From NCBI GenBank assembly GCA_965261475.1, contig OZ253454.1, positions 1,302,001-1,366,000 on the forward strand: a stretch of 64,000 bases of DNA, in the 5' to 3' direction. This document shows positions 18,821 through 27,810 of this stretch, piece by piece (position 1 is the stretch's first letter; each line of letters begins with the position of its first letter). The position numbers and the translations under genes were made by a program. The stretch is from G965261475 sp965261475 [NCBI: bacterium] (GTDB lineage Bacteria > SAR324 > XYD2-FULL-50-16). Under the pieces are notes generated by a model. The model had not been told where the DNA came from, did not search any database, and saw nothing but the letters and a program-made list of their open reading frames with translations.

Positions 18821-18852
18821 TATTTATAAAAAAAATAATACAAAAATAAATT

Positions 18853-20139
18853 ATGACTACACACAAACTAGCTACACAGGTTTTACACGCAGGGCACGAA
18901 ATAGATGCGACAAACTCTCGAAGTGTTCCTATCTACCCTACTGTTTCCTACGTATTTAATGATACAAAGCACGCGGGCGACCTCTTTGCTTTGAAAGAAT
19001 TTGGTAATATCTACTCTAGGTTAATGAACCCGACAAATGATATTTTAGAAAAAAGAGTTACTGCTTTAGATGGTGGAGCTGCTGCATTAGCACTAGCGTC
19101 TGGGCAAGCAGCAGAAACAGCTGCAATTTTAACCATCACTCACTCAGGGCAGAATTTTATATCTGCTAAAAGCCTATATGGTGGCACTTGGACCTTATTT
19201 ACTCAAACTTTTGCTAAATTAGGTATAGAAGTTCGTTTCTTTGATTCGCAAAAACCAGAGCAAATCAAAAATCTAGTAGACGAAAATACTCGCTGTGTTT
19301 ATTTTGAGTCTATTGGCAACCCTAAAAACGATGTTCCAGATTTTCAAAAAATTTCAGATACAGCACATTCCGTAGGATTGCCTGTAATCTGTGATAATAC
19401 AGTGCTCACCCCCTATCTTTTTAAACCTATTGAACATGGGGTAGATATTATAGTTTACTCTACTACAAAATTTTATTCTGGGCACGGAGTGCACCTAGGA
19501 GGAGTGATTATAGATAGTGGAAAATTTATTTGGGCTGATAACCCTAAAAAATGGCCCGAATTTTGTGCTCCTACTCCTGCTTACAACGGAATAATTTTGG
19601 AGGAAGCCCTGAGACCTATTGGCAACATAGCTTATATTCTCCATATTAGAACTCATTGGCTGAGAGATACAGGCGCTGCAATGAGCCCCTTTGCTGCTTG
19701 GTTTACTCTACAAGGTATTGAAACCCTACACTTAAGACTGCAAAGGCACGTAGAAAATGCACAGAAAGTTGCAGAATTTTTAGAAAATTCTGATCGAGTA
19801 GAGTGGATTAGATATCCGGGATTGACAAGTCACAAAAACTACGAGCATACCAAAAAATACCTTAAAAATGGAGCTGGTGCTATTATTGGATTTGGTATTA
19901 AGGGCGGTTATAATTCTGCAGTTAAATTCATCAATTCTTTAAAATTAGCTAGTCACTTAGCAAATATAGGAGATGCGAAAACTTTGGTTATTCACCCCGC
20001 TTCTACCACCCACTCTCAGCTGACGCCAAAAGAGCAAGCACAAACAGGTGTTACTCCTGAGTTTGTACGTCTTTCTATTGGAATTGAGGATGTAGGAGAT
20101 ATCATACAAGATATTCAGCAAGCCTTGCTAGCGGAGTGA
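18853..20139 (+). CDS. metY: O-acetyl/O-succinyl-homoserine sulfhydrylase (PLP-dependent)
   Basis: Makes homocysteine (or methionine precursor) from activated homoserine and sulfide. It belongs to the Cys/Met metabolism PLP family: the start HKLATQVLHAGHEIDATNSRSVPIYPTVSYVFND is typical of MetY, the PLP lysine is in YSTTKFYSGHG, and LASGQAAETAAI and the long MetY-type insert around residue 230-270 are present. At 428 residues it is MetY-sized rather than MetB/MetC (about 385). Its TGA overlaps the GTG start of metX-metW by four bases, tying sulfhydrylation to homoserine activation. Confidence 0.93.
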   Translation: MTTHKLATQVLHAGHEIDATNSRSVPIYPTVSYVFNDTKHAGDLFALKEFGNIYSRLMNPTNDILEKRVTALDGGAAALALASGQAAETAAILTITHSGQNFISAKSLYGGTWTLFTQTFAKLGIEVRFFDSQKPEQIKNLVDENTRCVYFESIGNPKNDVPDFQKISDTAHSVGLPVICDNTVLTPYLFKPIEHGVDIIVYSTTKFYSGHGVHLGGVIIDSGKFIWADNPKKWPEFCAPTPAYNGIILEEALRPIGNIAYILHIRTHWLRDTGAAMSPFAAWFTLQGIETLHLRLQRHVENAQKVAEFLENSDRVEWIRYPGLTSHKNYEHTKKYLKNGAGAIIGFGIKGGYNSAVKFINSLKLASHLANIGDAKTLVIHPASTTHSQLTPKEQAQTGVTPEFVRLSIGIEDVGDIIQDIQQALLAE

Positions 20140-21959
20140 ATAAATACTTTCAAAATTCTGATGCAAGTATAGAAAATTTAGTTTCTAGCTTTCGTAAAAT
20201 TATACACTTGGCAGAAAGTTTTCCTCTAGAATTAGGAGGTTCTTTAGCAGGGTTAGACATTGCTTACGAAAGTTACGGAAAACTCAATAAAAATAAAAGT
20301 AATGTTGTACTAATTTGTCACGCCATTACCGGAGACTCTCACGTTGCAAAGCATACAAAAAATGATATTGTAGGATGGTGGGATTCTATGGTAGGCGCTG
20401 ATAAATATATTGATACTAATAAATATTTTGTGCTTTGCACTAATATCTTAGGTAGCTGTAGGGGTACAACAGGACCTCATTCTATTGATCCTCAAAGTCA
20501 AAAACCTTACTGTCAAGATTTTCCTAGAATCACTATAGGAGACATGGTCAACGCCCAAAGATTGTTCTTAAAAGCTTTAAGCATAGATTCTTTGTTGTGT
20601 GTTATTGGTGGTTCGTTAGGAGGATTCCAAGCGTTACAATGGGCAACTCAATATCCTCAAATAGTTAAAAATTGTGTTGTACTAGCAAGCTCAGCTCACC
20701 TGAATACTCAAGCACTAGCTTTTGATGTCATAGGTAGAAATGCAATTATTAGAGACCCTAATTATCAAGCAGGTCAGTATTATGACAAGCAAAAAAAACC
20801 AGATGTAGGTCTAGCAATCGCTAGAATGCTAGGGCATATTACCTACCTTTCTAAACAATCTATGGAAAAAAAGTTCCACAAAAATAAACTAACACCCAGG
20901 GCAATCGAAACTGATTTTGAGAAAAAATTTTCTGTTGGCTCTTACCTTGCGCATCAAGGGGATAAGTTTATAACAAGGTTTGATGCTAATAGCTATATTT
21001 GTTTATCTTTAGCTATGGATACTTTTGATTTAGGGAGCACCAAACAAGAATTGATCAAAATACTCAAGCAATCAAAGTGCTACTGGTTAATTATAAGTTA
21101 TACAAGCGACTGGTTGTTTCCAGCAACACAAAGTAATGAAATTGTGGAAGCACTATTGAATTTAGGAAAACACGTCAGCTATTGCAATATTCCTAGCGAA
21201 TGCGGGCACGATGCCTTTTTATTAGACGACGAATTGGAGGATTACGGTGGAGCAATCAAAAGTTTTTTACAAAAAACTTATTACGACAACCATCTAGTGA
21301 CTACTAAAAAAACAAAAATAGTACAAAAAAATACCAGTATTTTTTTCAAAGAAAGAATAGATTTTCAAACTATTGCCAGTCTTATTCCAAAAGAAGCTAG
21401 TCTGCTAGATCTAGGTTGTCAAAACGGAGAGTTACTAGAATTCCTGAGTGCTAGAGGAAACAACGCTATAGGTATAGAAGTGGATTATCAACAAGTCAAG
21501 ATAGGATTAAAAAAAGGTTTAAGAATTATACACTCAGACCTGAACCAGGGATTGCAAAGTTTTCAAAATCAACAATTCCAATTCGCTATTGTCTCTCAAA
21601 CCTTGCAATCTATTTGCAATGTCAAATATCTCTTAGCAGAAGTAGTGCGAGTAGCAGCAAAAACTATTGTTTCTTTTCCAAACTTTGCGTTCTTGCCTTT
21701 AAGAAAAATGCTCTACTTTGAAGGTAAATCTCCCAAAACAAAGGGTTGGTACAACTACGAGTGGTTTAATACTCCAAACTGTAGATTTCCTTCTATTTTA
21801 GATTTTCAAGAGCTTTGCGAAAAAATGAATATAGAAGTTTGCGATGCTATTTTCTTAAATACAGACACCAAAGAGCAAATACAAAAAGACCCTAATCGCA
21901 ATGCAGATAACGCTATTTTTGTAATTCAAAAAAAAATACAATCAACAACTACATTCTAG
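20136..21959 (+). CDS. metXW: Fused homoserine O-acyltransferase (MetX) and MetW methyltransferase-like protein
   Basis: Residues 1 to about 385 are a complete MetX alpha/beta-hydrolase that acylates homoserine: GSCRGTTGPHSIDP, the nucleophile elbow GGSLGG with Ser160, Asp325 (YTSDWLFP) and His358 (ECGHDAF). Residues from about 404 to 607 are a complete MetW: SAM-type motif LLDLGCQNGELL, SQTLQSICN, VSFPNFAFLPLR and GKSPKTKGWYNYEWFNTPN. In most proteobacteria metX and metW are adjacent, separate genes; here a short charged linker joins them in one frame with no internal stop. The acyl donor (acetyl- or succinyl-CoA) cannot be decided from sequence by eye. The GTG start overlaps the metY stop; the end overlaps convergent argS by 11 bases. 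Confidence 0.93.
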   Translation: MNKYFQNSDASIENLVSSFRKIIHLAESFPLELGGSLAGLDIAYESYGKLNKNKSNVVLICHAITGDSHVAKHTKNDIVGWWDSMVGADKYIDTNKYFVLCTNILGSCRGTTGPHSIDPQSQKPYCQDFPRITIGDMVNAQRLFLKALSIDSLLCVIGGSLGGFQALQWATQYPQIVKNCVVLASSAHLNTQALAFDVIGRNAIIRDPNYQAGQYYDKQKKPDVGLAIARMLGHITYLSKQSMEKKFHKNKLTPRAIETDFEKKFSVGSYLAHQGDKFITRFDANSYICLSLAMDTFDLGSTKQELIKILKQSKCYWLIISYTSDWLFPATQSNEIVEALLNLGKHVSYCNIPSECGHDAFLLDDELEDYGGAIKSFLQKTYYDNHLVTTKKTKIVQKNTSIFFKERIDFQTIASLIPKEASLLDLGCQNGELLEFLSARGNNAIGIEVDYQQVKIGLKKGLRIIHSDLNQGLQSFQNQQFQFAIVSQTLQSICNVKYLLAEVVRVAAKTIVSFPNFAFLPLRKMLYFEGKSPKTKGWYNYEWFNTPNCRFPSILDFQELCEKMNIEVCDAIFLNTDTKEQIQKDPNRNADNAIFVIQKKIQSTTTF

Positions 21960-23667
21960 TTAAGGGGTAAATTCCTAATATTTTAAAAGATTTTTCTAAA
22001 ATAATTTTTGTGCAAGAGCTCAGGTAAATTCTTTTTTGTTGGTGTACCTTGCTATGTAATATATTATGCTCGTAATAAAACTTATTAAAATTCTTGCAAA
22101 GCTCAAAGGTAAAATTTGCTACTAAACTCGGCTCATATGCTAAAGCTGCTTTTTTAAGCATATGAGGAAAAAGTAAAAAAGATTGCAAAATCTGTATTTC
22201 TTCTTTGTTCCACTCATAAGTATTTTGAGGAGGTATAAAATCCACTTTACTAAGTAAGGAGTAAATTCTAGCATAGGTATATTGTAGATAAGGACCAGTA
22301 TTCCCCTCAAAACTTAAGGAATTTTGAGAGTCAAAAACAAAATCTTTTTTGCTATGAGTGCGAAGAATAAAATATTTAAGAGCAGCTTGAGCAATTTTTT
22401 CTGCTACAAAAACTAACTCCTTTGGTTCTCTGTCTTTGTCTTTTCTTTTTTTTATTTCTTGCAAAGCTAGGTTTTTGACCTCGTCTAACAAATTATCTAA
22501 ATCTACAATTTTACCCTCTCTAGATTTCATCTTGCCGTCAGGCAAAAAAATCATACCATAACTTAAATGCTTGCAATTTTGTACCCACTGAAACCCTAAT
22601 TTTTTGAGTATAGCAAACAAGGTTTGGAAGTGTAGTTTTTGCTCACTACCTACTACAAATAAACACTCGTCAAAAGCATAATCTTGATATTTTTTGATTG
22701 TGGTAAAAATATCTTGCGTTATATAAACTGCTGTACCATTTTTTCGCAAGAGCACTTTTTCACCTAGCCCTTCATCTGCTAAATTTATTACTACTGCACC
22801 TTCTTTATTTTTTTGACAAATATTAGCTGTCAAAGCTTTTTTGACAATCTGTTTTCCTAAAACATAAGTTTTACTCTCAAAATAAAATTTATCAAACTCT
22901 ACAGCGCATCTTTTGTAGGTTTCATTGATACCAGCTAACGCCCAAGCAGTCATAAGCTTCCAAAGTTGACGAATATCACTGTCTCCTTGCTCCCATTTTT
23001 GTAAATACTCTTGTGCTTGCTCTACTAATTTTGGATCTTGTACTTTTTTTTGATGGAATAAAATGTAATAATCTCCCACAAAATGATCTCCTTTTCTTTT
23101 TTCACTTTGCGGTGTTTTTGCTTTACCAAATAAACTATAAGCTAGCATTGATTGGCAAATATGAATACCTCTGTCGTTAATAAGATTTGCTTTGACCACG
23201 TCATAACTGGCATTCTCCAAAATTTTAGCTAGGGTAAAACCAATGGAATTATTCCGAGCATGTCCCAAATGCAAAGGTTTATTGGTATTAGGTGAAGAAA
23301 ATTCTATTAAAATTTTTCTACCTACTCCGTGATCATTTTTACCATAATCTTGCTTAGTGTAGATAGTGTCTAAAAGAAGTTTTCCTAGTTTGCTATAGTC
23401 CAACAATAAATTGATATAGGCTCCCTCGCTTTGTATTTTGCTAATCCAATTCTTATCTGTGGGAATAAAATTTTGAGCGATAGTTTGGGCAATTTGTTGT
23501 GGCGTTTGTGATAAAGATTTAGCTAGCATAAAACAGTTAGCAGCCAAATGACCTAGTTTTGGATTAGGAGGTGTAACTAACTTGCAAAAAAAAATCGTAG
23601 GATCTAGTTGAGGGTAATTGTCTTGAATAGTGTTTTGTAATTCAATTTGCAGTTGAGAAAAAAACAC
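21949..23667 (-). CDS. argS: Arginyl-tRNA synthetase
   Basis: Class I synthetase charging tRNA-Arg. The HIGH-type motif is seen in SSPNTNKPLHLGHARNN, followed by the catalytic domain with YVVGSEQKLHFQ and YGMIFLPDGKMKSREGKIVDLD (the KMSKS-equivalent), and a C-terminal anticodon-binding DALR domain (LQYTYARIYSLL...). At 572 residues it is normal. The start codon is GTG at 23667. It ends the yajC-secD-secF-argS run with a 7-base gap after secF. Confidence 0.97.
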   Translation of the reverse strand: MFFSQLQIELQNTIQDNYPQLDPTIFFCKLVTPPNPKLGHLAANCFMLAKSLSQTPQQIAQTIAQNFIPTDKNWISKIQSEGAYINLLLDYSKLGKLLLDTIYTKQDYGKNDHGVGRKILIEFSSPNTNKPLHLGHARNNSIGFTLAKILENASYDVVKANLINDRGIHICQSMLAYSLFGKAKTPQSEKRKGDHFVGDYYILFHQKKVQDPKLVEQAQEYLQKWEQGDSDIRQLWKLMTAWALAGINETYKRCAVEFDKFYFESKTYVLGKQIVKKALTANICQKNKEGAVVINLADEGLGEKVLLRKNGTAVYITQDIFTTIKKYQDYAFDECLFVVGSEQKLHFQTLFAILKKLGFQWVQNCKHLSYGMIFLPDGKMKSREGKIVDLDNLLDEVKNLALQEIKKRKDKDREPKELVFVAEKIAQAALKYFILRTHSKKDFVFDSQNSLSFEGNTGPYLQYTYARIYSLLSKVDFIPPQNTYEWNKEEIQILQSFLLFPHMLKKAALAYEPSLVANFTFELCKNFNKFYYEHNILHSKVHQQKRIYLSSCTKIILEKSFKILGIYPLTRM

Positions 23668-23674
23668 TTTGCAA

Positions 23675-24580
23675 TTAGTCGTTTGAGTATTTTTTTAATA
23701 AGCTTTGTAAAAATACAACACTACTTCCCGCCACAAAAACAGAGGAATAGGTACCTACAACCAAGCCAATAATAATACTCAAGGCAAAATCATTCAAAAT
23801 TTTACCTCCAAAAAAATAGAGCATTACTACAACTAATAAAGTAGTCAAAGAAGTAAGGATAGTACGAGACAGACATTCGTTAACGCCTAGATTTACTAAG
23901 TCTATAATATTTCTATCTACCTGTTTTTTTTTCTCACGAATTCTATCAAAAATCACAATGGTATCATTGAGAGAATAGCCCAAAATAGTCAATAAAGATG
24001 CTACAATAATTAAATTAAACTCTTTGCCTAACAAAATAAAAACGGCCATTATCACAAAAATATCGTGAAACAAGGCAATCACAGCACCTACTCCAAACAC
24101 AAACTCAAAACGTATCGTAATATAAGCCAAAATTCCTACTAGTGCTAATAAAATAGCATAAAAAGCCTTATTTCTTAGCTCTGAGCCAATTTTAGGTCCT
24201 ACTGTTTCTACCCTACGAATTTCCATTTGCGGAAAATTTGCTAACAAAGCTGCGTTAATTTTATCATTGATATGTTGAGTTGTCAGAGCTTGATTCTTAG
24301 TAATGGCAATTAAAAATTCATTATTATCTTGAGCACCAAAATTAGTCACTATAGTTTCTGGTCCAAGCAATCCTACCAATAAACTTCTAACCTTGGCAAT
24401 CTCTGTTTTATGTGGAAATTGGACTTGAATATTAGTGCCACCCTTAAAATCTATGCCTAATTTAATGCCCTTAGTAAATAGACCTATCACCCCTGCTGTG
24501 AGTATTAACAACGAAAATACACCAGCAATTTTACGGAATTTTAAAAAATTAATATTTGGTGTTTGTTTAAATATCTGCAT
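23675..24580 (-). CDS. secF: Protein translocase subunit SecF
   Basis: RND-superfamily partner of SecD that uses the proton gradient to help move proteins out of the SecYEG channel. Features: an N-terminal membrane segment, the FKGGTNIQVQF motif, a small periplasmic domain (residues 40-130) and five further membrane segments containing GYSLNDTIVIFDRIRE. At 301 residues the length is normal. It lies 6 bases after secD. Confidence 0.97.
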   Translation of the reverse strand: MQIFKQTPNINFLKFRKIAGVFSLLILTAGVIGLFTKGIKLGIDFKGGTNIQVQFPHKTEIAKVRSLLVGLLGPETIVTNFGAQDNNEFLIAITKNQALTTQHINDKINAALLANFPQMEIRRVETVGPKIGSELRNKAFYAILLALVGILAYITIRFEFVFGVGAVIALFHDIFVIMAVFILLGKEFNLIIVASLLTILGYSLNDTIVIFDRIREKKKQVDRNIIDLVNLGVNECLSRTILTSLTTLLVVVMLYFFGGKILNDFALSIIIGLVVGTYSSVFVAGSSVVFLQSLLKKYSND

Positions 24581-24586
24581 AGTGGT

Positions 24587-26605
24587 TTAAATAGATAATT
24601 TTTGCTCCTTAGGAGCTGTTCTATAAAAAAATTCAAATAAGAAGCGGGAAACAAAAAGACTAGTAAACAAACTAGCAACAATTCCTATAGATAAAGTCAC
24701 AGCAAAACCTTTAATTGGACCTGTGCCAAAGTAAAAAAGAATAATAGATGCTAGCAAGGTCGTAATATTAGCATCTAAAATAGTCCACAAGGAGCGCTGA
24801 AAACCTTGTCCGATTGCCTTGTGTAAATTAGTGCTAGCCAATTCTTCTTTGATTCTTTCAAAAATCAAAATATTAGCATCCACAGCCATACCTACGGTTA
24901 AAATAATACCTGCCATGCCAGGCAGAGTAAGAGTAGCTTGAAAATAAGACAAGGCAGCAAAAATAATGAGAATATTAAAAATCAAAGCAAAAATACAAAA
25001 TAACCCTGCGAGACGGTAATAACACAGTAGCAGCAAAATTACAAAAACAAAGCCTAGTAGCAAAGCTATCATGCTAGAGCGAATAGAATCTTCTCCTAAA
25101 GAAGCCCCCACAGTTCTTTCTTCATTGATTACTAATGAGGTAGGCAAAGAGCCCGAGCGAAGCACTAGTGCTAAATCAGAAGCTTCCTTATTGCTAAAAT
25201 TTCCTGTAATTTGAGCATTGCCACCATAAATAGCTTCATTGATTCTAGGGTAAGATTGAATTTTATCATCTAAAACAATTGCCAAATTCCTACCTACATT
25301 CTTTGCGGTAATTTCTCCAAAAAGATCAGCACCTTGAGAATTAAAAGTTAAAGTAACATAAGGCACTCCAGTAGTTTGCGAATAAGATACCCTAGCATCT
25401 TTGACACGCTCACCACTAAGCACCACTCTATCTTCTACTACGATTCTCTCAACACTCAAAATTTCTCCCGATTGAGTATCTTTCTGTTCGTAAACAAGCA
25501 CTAAATTTTCTTCAGGATATTCTGGATTGGCGTTTTCAACAACAAAACGAAACTCTAGTTTGGCACTTTGTTGAATAATCTTTCTAGCTCTCGCAGGATC
25601 CGATTGACCAGGAAGCTGTACTATAATAGAATTTTTCCCTTTTTTTTGAATAGTAGGCTCTTTGACCCCCAATAAATCAATACGGTTGTTAAGAATATTG
25701 ACTACTTGATCTAAAGCACTTGCCTGAATAATATCTTTTTTATCATCTGGAATCTTTGCTAAAAATACCCCTTTTCCTTGATCTTCGACAACAAAATCAC
25801 TAAGTATTTGTTGTATATCTTGTGTTTGCCAATCTACTTCTTGATTAGGAGTTAACAAAATATTTAGAGAACTGCGATCCGCAGCTAGCTCAATATTCAA
25901 AAAAAAAATATTATTTTCTAAAAAATAACCCCTCAAATCTTCTCGCAAATTTTTTGCTAAATTCTCAAAAATAGGCTCTAGCTGTAGATCTAAATCTAAG
26001 TAAATCCCTCCTTTTAAATCTAAACCCAAATTAACCAATAACTCAGGGTCTTTTTCTTTGGAAGAATAAAATTTTAATTCTGGGTTATAAAGCCAATCTA
26101 GCTCGTTAGCTAAAAACGAGCGAATAGGCTCTCTGCCTTCAAATAGTAACTCACCCTCTTGAGCAAAAAAACCTATTTCTGAGTTTCCTGCAAAAAACTC
26201 AATTTTAGTTATTTTTTTAGCGTAAGATATTAAATCGTTTAAATCAGTCGCAATAGCAGTGACATTCTTCGTATTTTGTTTAAAAAGCAAAAAATAACTA
26301 TCTTCTTGACGCCAAGTTTCTAGGTTTTTAAAAAATTCTGAAAACAAATCCAAAGACGCTAGTTGTAAAACAGCGCTAGGGTCTGTTCCAATCACTGCTA
26401 TACGGTTATTCTCTTTGTCAACCAAAAATAAATCAAGCGAGTGCAACAAGCTCAAAGCGGATTGAAAAGAGCGGGCTTTTTCTTGGTAGAGTGCACTACT
26501 ATCTTTCTTTAACCCTGGAATAAATTCCAAAAAATTAGGGTAGTTGACATAAAGCACACCGGCAAACAACAAAAAAATAACAATAAATTTGGAGTGTAAA
26601 CCCAT
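24587..26605 (-). CDS. secD: Protein translocase subunit SecD
   Basis: The larger subunit of SecDF. After one membrane segment (about residues 7-24) comes a long periplasmic region with GLDLKGGIYLDLDLQ, the P1 base and the head region NNRIDLLGVKEPTIQKKGKNSIIVQLPG. The C-terminal RND membrane domain (from about 500) has GMAGIILTVGMAVDANILIFERIKEE. At 672 residues it has the long gammaproteobacterial-type periplasmic domain. It lies between yajC and secF. Confidence 0.97.
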   Translation of the reverse strand: MGLHSKFIVIFLLFAGVLYVNYPNFLEFIPGLKKDSSALYQEKARSFQSALSLLHSLDLFLVDKENNRIAVIGTDPSAVLQLASLDLFSEFFKNLETWRQEDSYFLLFKQNTKNVTAIATDLNDLISYAKKITKIEFFAGNSEIGFFAQEGELLFEGREPIRSFLANELDWLYNPELKFYSSKEKDPELLVNLGLDLKGGIYLDLDLQLEPIFENLAKNLREDLRGYFLENNIFFLNIELAADRSSLNILLTPNQEVDWQTQDIQQILSDFVVEDQGKGVFLAKIPDDKKDIIQASALDQVVNILNNRIDLLGVKEPTIQKKGKNSIIVQLPGQSDPARARKIIQQSAKLEFRFVVENANPEYPEENLVLVYEQKDTQSGEILSVERIVVEDRVVLSGERVKDARVSYSQTTGVPYVTLTFNSQGADLFGEITAKNVGRNLAIVLDDKIQSYPRINEAIYGGNAQITGNFSNKEASDLALVLRSGSLPTSLVINEERTVGASLGEDSIRSSMIALLLGFVFVILLLLCYYRLAGLFCIFALIFNILIIFAALSYFQATLTLPGMAGIILTVGMAVDANILIFERIKEELASTNLHKAIGQGFQRSLWTILDANITTLLASIILFYFGTGPIKGFAVTLSIGIVASLFTSLFVSRFLFEFFYRTAPKEQKLSI

Positions 26606-26628
26606 TATTAAACTGCCTTTTGAGGAAA

Positions 26629-26949
26629 CTATTTAGCGTCTTTTTTAGAAAGGATAAATTCTTTTTTTATACGAAAAATTGTTTTTTCTGCTACCTCTAA
26701 CTCTACCACAGTACCGTCTTTGCTAATGGATTTAATCTTGCCATAAATTCCAGAGTTTGTAACAACTTGGTCTCCTTTTTTTAAGGTAGAGATAAATTGT
26801 TTTTGTAGTTTTGCTTTTTTTTGTTGAGGTCTAATAATCAAAAAATAAAAAACAAAAATAATTAAAACAAAAGGAATAATTTGTACCCAAAAAGGCTGTT
26901 CACCTTTCTCACTTGCTGCGTATGCAGTACCTATAAATATATCAAACAT
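26629..26949 (-). CDS. yajC: Sec translocon accessory protein YajC
   Basis: A small single-pass membrane protein that associates with SecDF. The membrane segment at about residues 20-40 (FWVQIIPFVLIIFVFYFLII) is followed by the family motif RPQQKKAK and a basic cytoplasmic domain (KGDQVVTNSGIYGKI). At 106 residues it is normal. In many gammaproteobacteria tgt lies upstream; here a promoter and a short ORF are found instead. Confidence 0.96.
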   Translation of the reverse strand: MFDIFIGTAYAASEKGEQPFWVQIIPFVLIIFVFYFLIIRPQQKKAKLQKQFISTLKKGDQVVTNSGIYGKIKSISKDGTVVELEVAEKTIFRIKKEFILSKKDAK

Positions 26950-26964
26950 AAATCAAATAAAAAA

Positions 26965-27033
26965 TTAATAATCTAACAATTTTAGGAATATGAATAACAA
27001 CCAGGTGCTAGCTTGCTTTGAAGCCCTGTCCAT
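26965..27033 (-). CDS. Putative 22-residue ORF in the yajC leader
   Basis: An ATG-to-TAA ORF with a basic N-terminal part (M-D-R-A-S-K-Q) and a hydrophobic C-terminal half (TWLLFIFLKLL), ending 15 bases before the yajC ATG. It lies on the leader RNA predicted from the promoter just upstream. Its signal-sequence-like character before yajC-secD-secF is suggestive of a translated leader, but a chance ORF of this size is easily possible. Confidence 0.25.
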   Translation of the reverse strand: MDRASKQASTWLLFIFLKLLDY

Positions 27034-27059
27034 AATTATATCCAAATACCTGTAACTTG

Positions 27060-27089
27060 AGTATATAAATATAAGCTAAAAACAGTCAA
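27060..27089 (-). promoter_or_regulatory. Putative promoter of yajC-secD-secF-argS
   Basis: Read on the minus strand, TTGACT (27089-27084) and TATACT (27065-27060) are separated by 18 bases; each matches the sigma-70 consensus at five of six positions. The predicted start is near 27053, giving a leader of about 100 nt before yajC. It lies just 7 bases beyond the stop of the ATPase gene at 27096. Confidence 0.6.
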
Positions 27090-27095
27090 GTTAAA

Positions 27096-27728
27096 TTAGT
27101 GCTTATATATTTTTTTGCTAGCTAACTTCCAGACAAGATCTACTAAATTAGCACAATAGTCTAGATGGTGGGTCACTAAAAAGATACTTGCTCCTTTGTT
27201 TTTAAAATAAATCAATAATTGGTTTAAGTACTGCACTCCCTTATCATCTAGCCCTGCATAAGGCTCATCTAGCAGCAATAATTCTGGTTGTTGTAGCTTC
27301 ATTAACACTAGCAAAAGTTTTTTCTTCATTCCCGTACTAAAATTTTGAATAGGGATTTTAGAAAATTGACTTAGATTTAATTCTGCTAGAGAGCATAAAA
27401 TTTTGTCTAGAGAAACATTTTGATAAAAAGAAAGAAAAAACTGTAAATTTTCTAGAGCACTAAAGCTATTATATAGACTATCTTCGCTTGAGAGAAAAAA
27501 CAGGCTCCTTTGATAGCTTATAATGCAATCATCTATGTTTTTTTGATTCCAAAATATGCTGCCTTTGGTTGGTAAATGCAAACGAGCCAAAATTTTTAGT
27601 AGGGTAGTTTTACCTTGCCCATTATCACCACACAATACCGCGAATACTCCTTTTTTGAGAGAAAAATTAATTTCCTCAAAAACAGATAGATAGCCAAATT
27701 TTTTACTTAAATTTTCTACAACTAACAC
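27096..27728 (-). CDS. ABC transporter ATP-binding protein, CcmA-like
   Basis: A single ABC ATPase domain of 210 residues with Walker A (GDNGQGKTTLLKIL), Q-loop region, signature QNFSTGMKKKLLL, Walker B (LLLLDEPYAGLD) and the H-loop (THH). The short length and divergent signature resemble CcmA, the ATPase of the cytochrome c heme exporter, but no ccmB/ccmC lies beside it, so the substrate is uncertain. The start is GTG at 27728. It is divergent from trmL with an 82-base AT-rich gap. Confidence 0.8.
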   Translation of the reverse strand: MLVVENLSKKFGYLSVFEEINFSLKKGVFAVLCGDNGQGKTTLLKILARLHLPTKGSIFWNQKNIDDCIISYQRSLFFLSSEDSLYNSFSALENLQFFLSFYQNVSLDKILCSLAELNLSQFSKIPIQNFSTGMKKKLLLVLMKLQQPELLLLDEPYAGLDDKGVQYLNQLLIYFKNKGASIFLVTHHLDYCANLVDLVWKLASKKIYKH

Positions 27729-27810
27729 AGGTATTTGATAATTTTACTTTTTGATTATTATTTACTAAAATTGTAACTTGTTTACAATCTAAAATAAATT
27801 TTTTTCTTCT

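Noticed and set aside
18665-18852. SAM-I/SAM-II or T-box riboswitch before metY
   Set aside because: The conserved cores I know for these classes are not visible; a short ORF plus terminator fits better. A covariance-model search would settle it.
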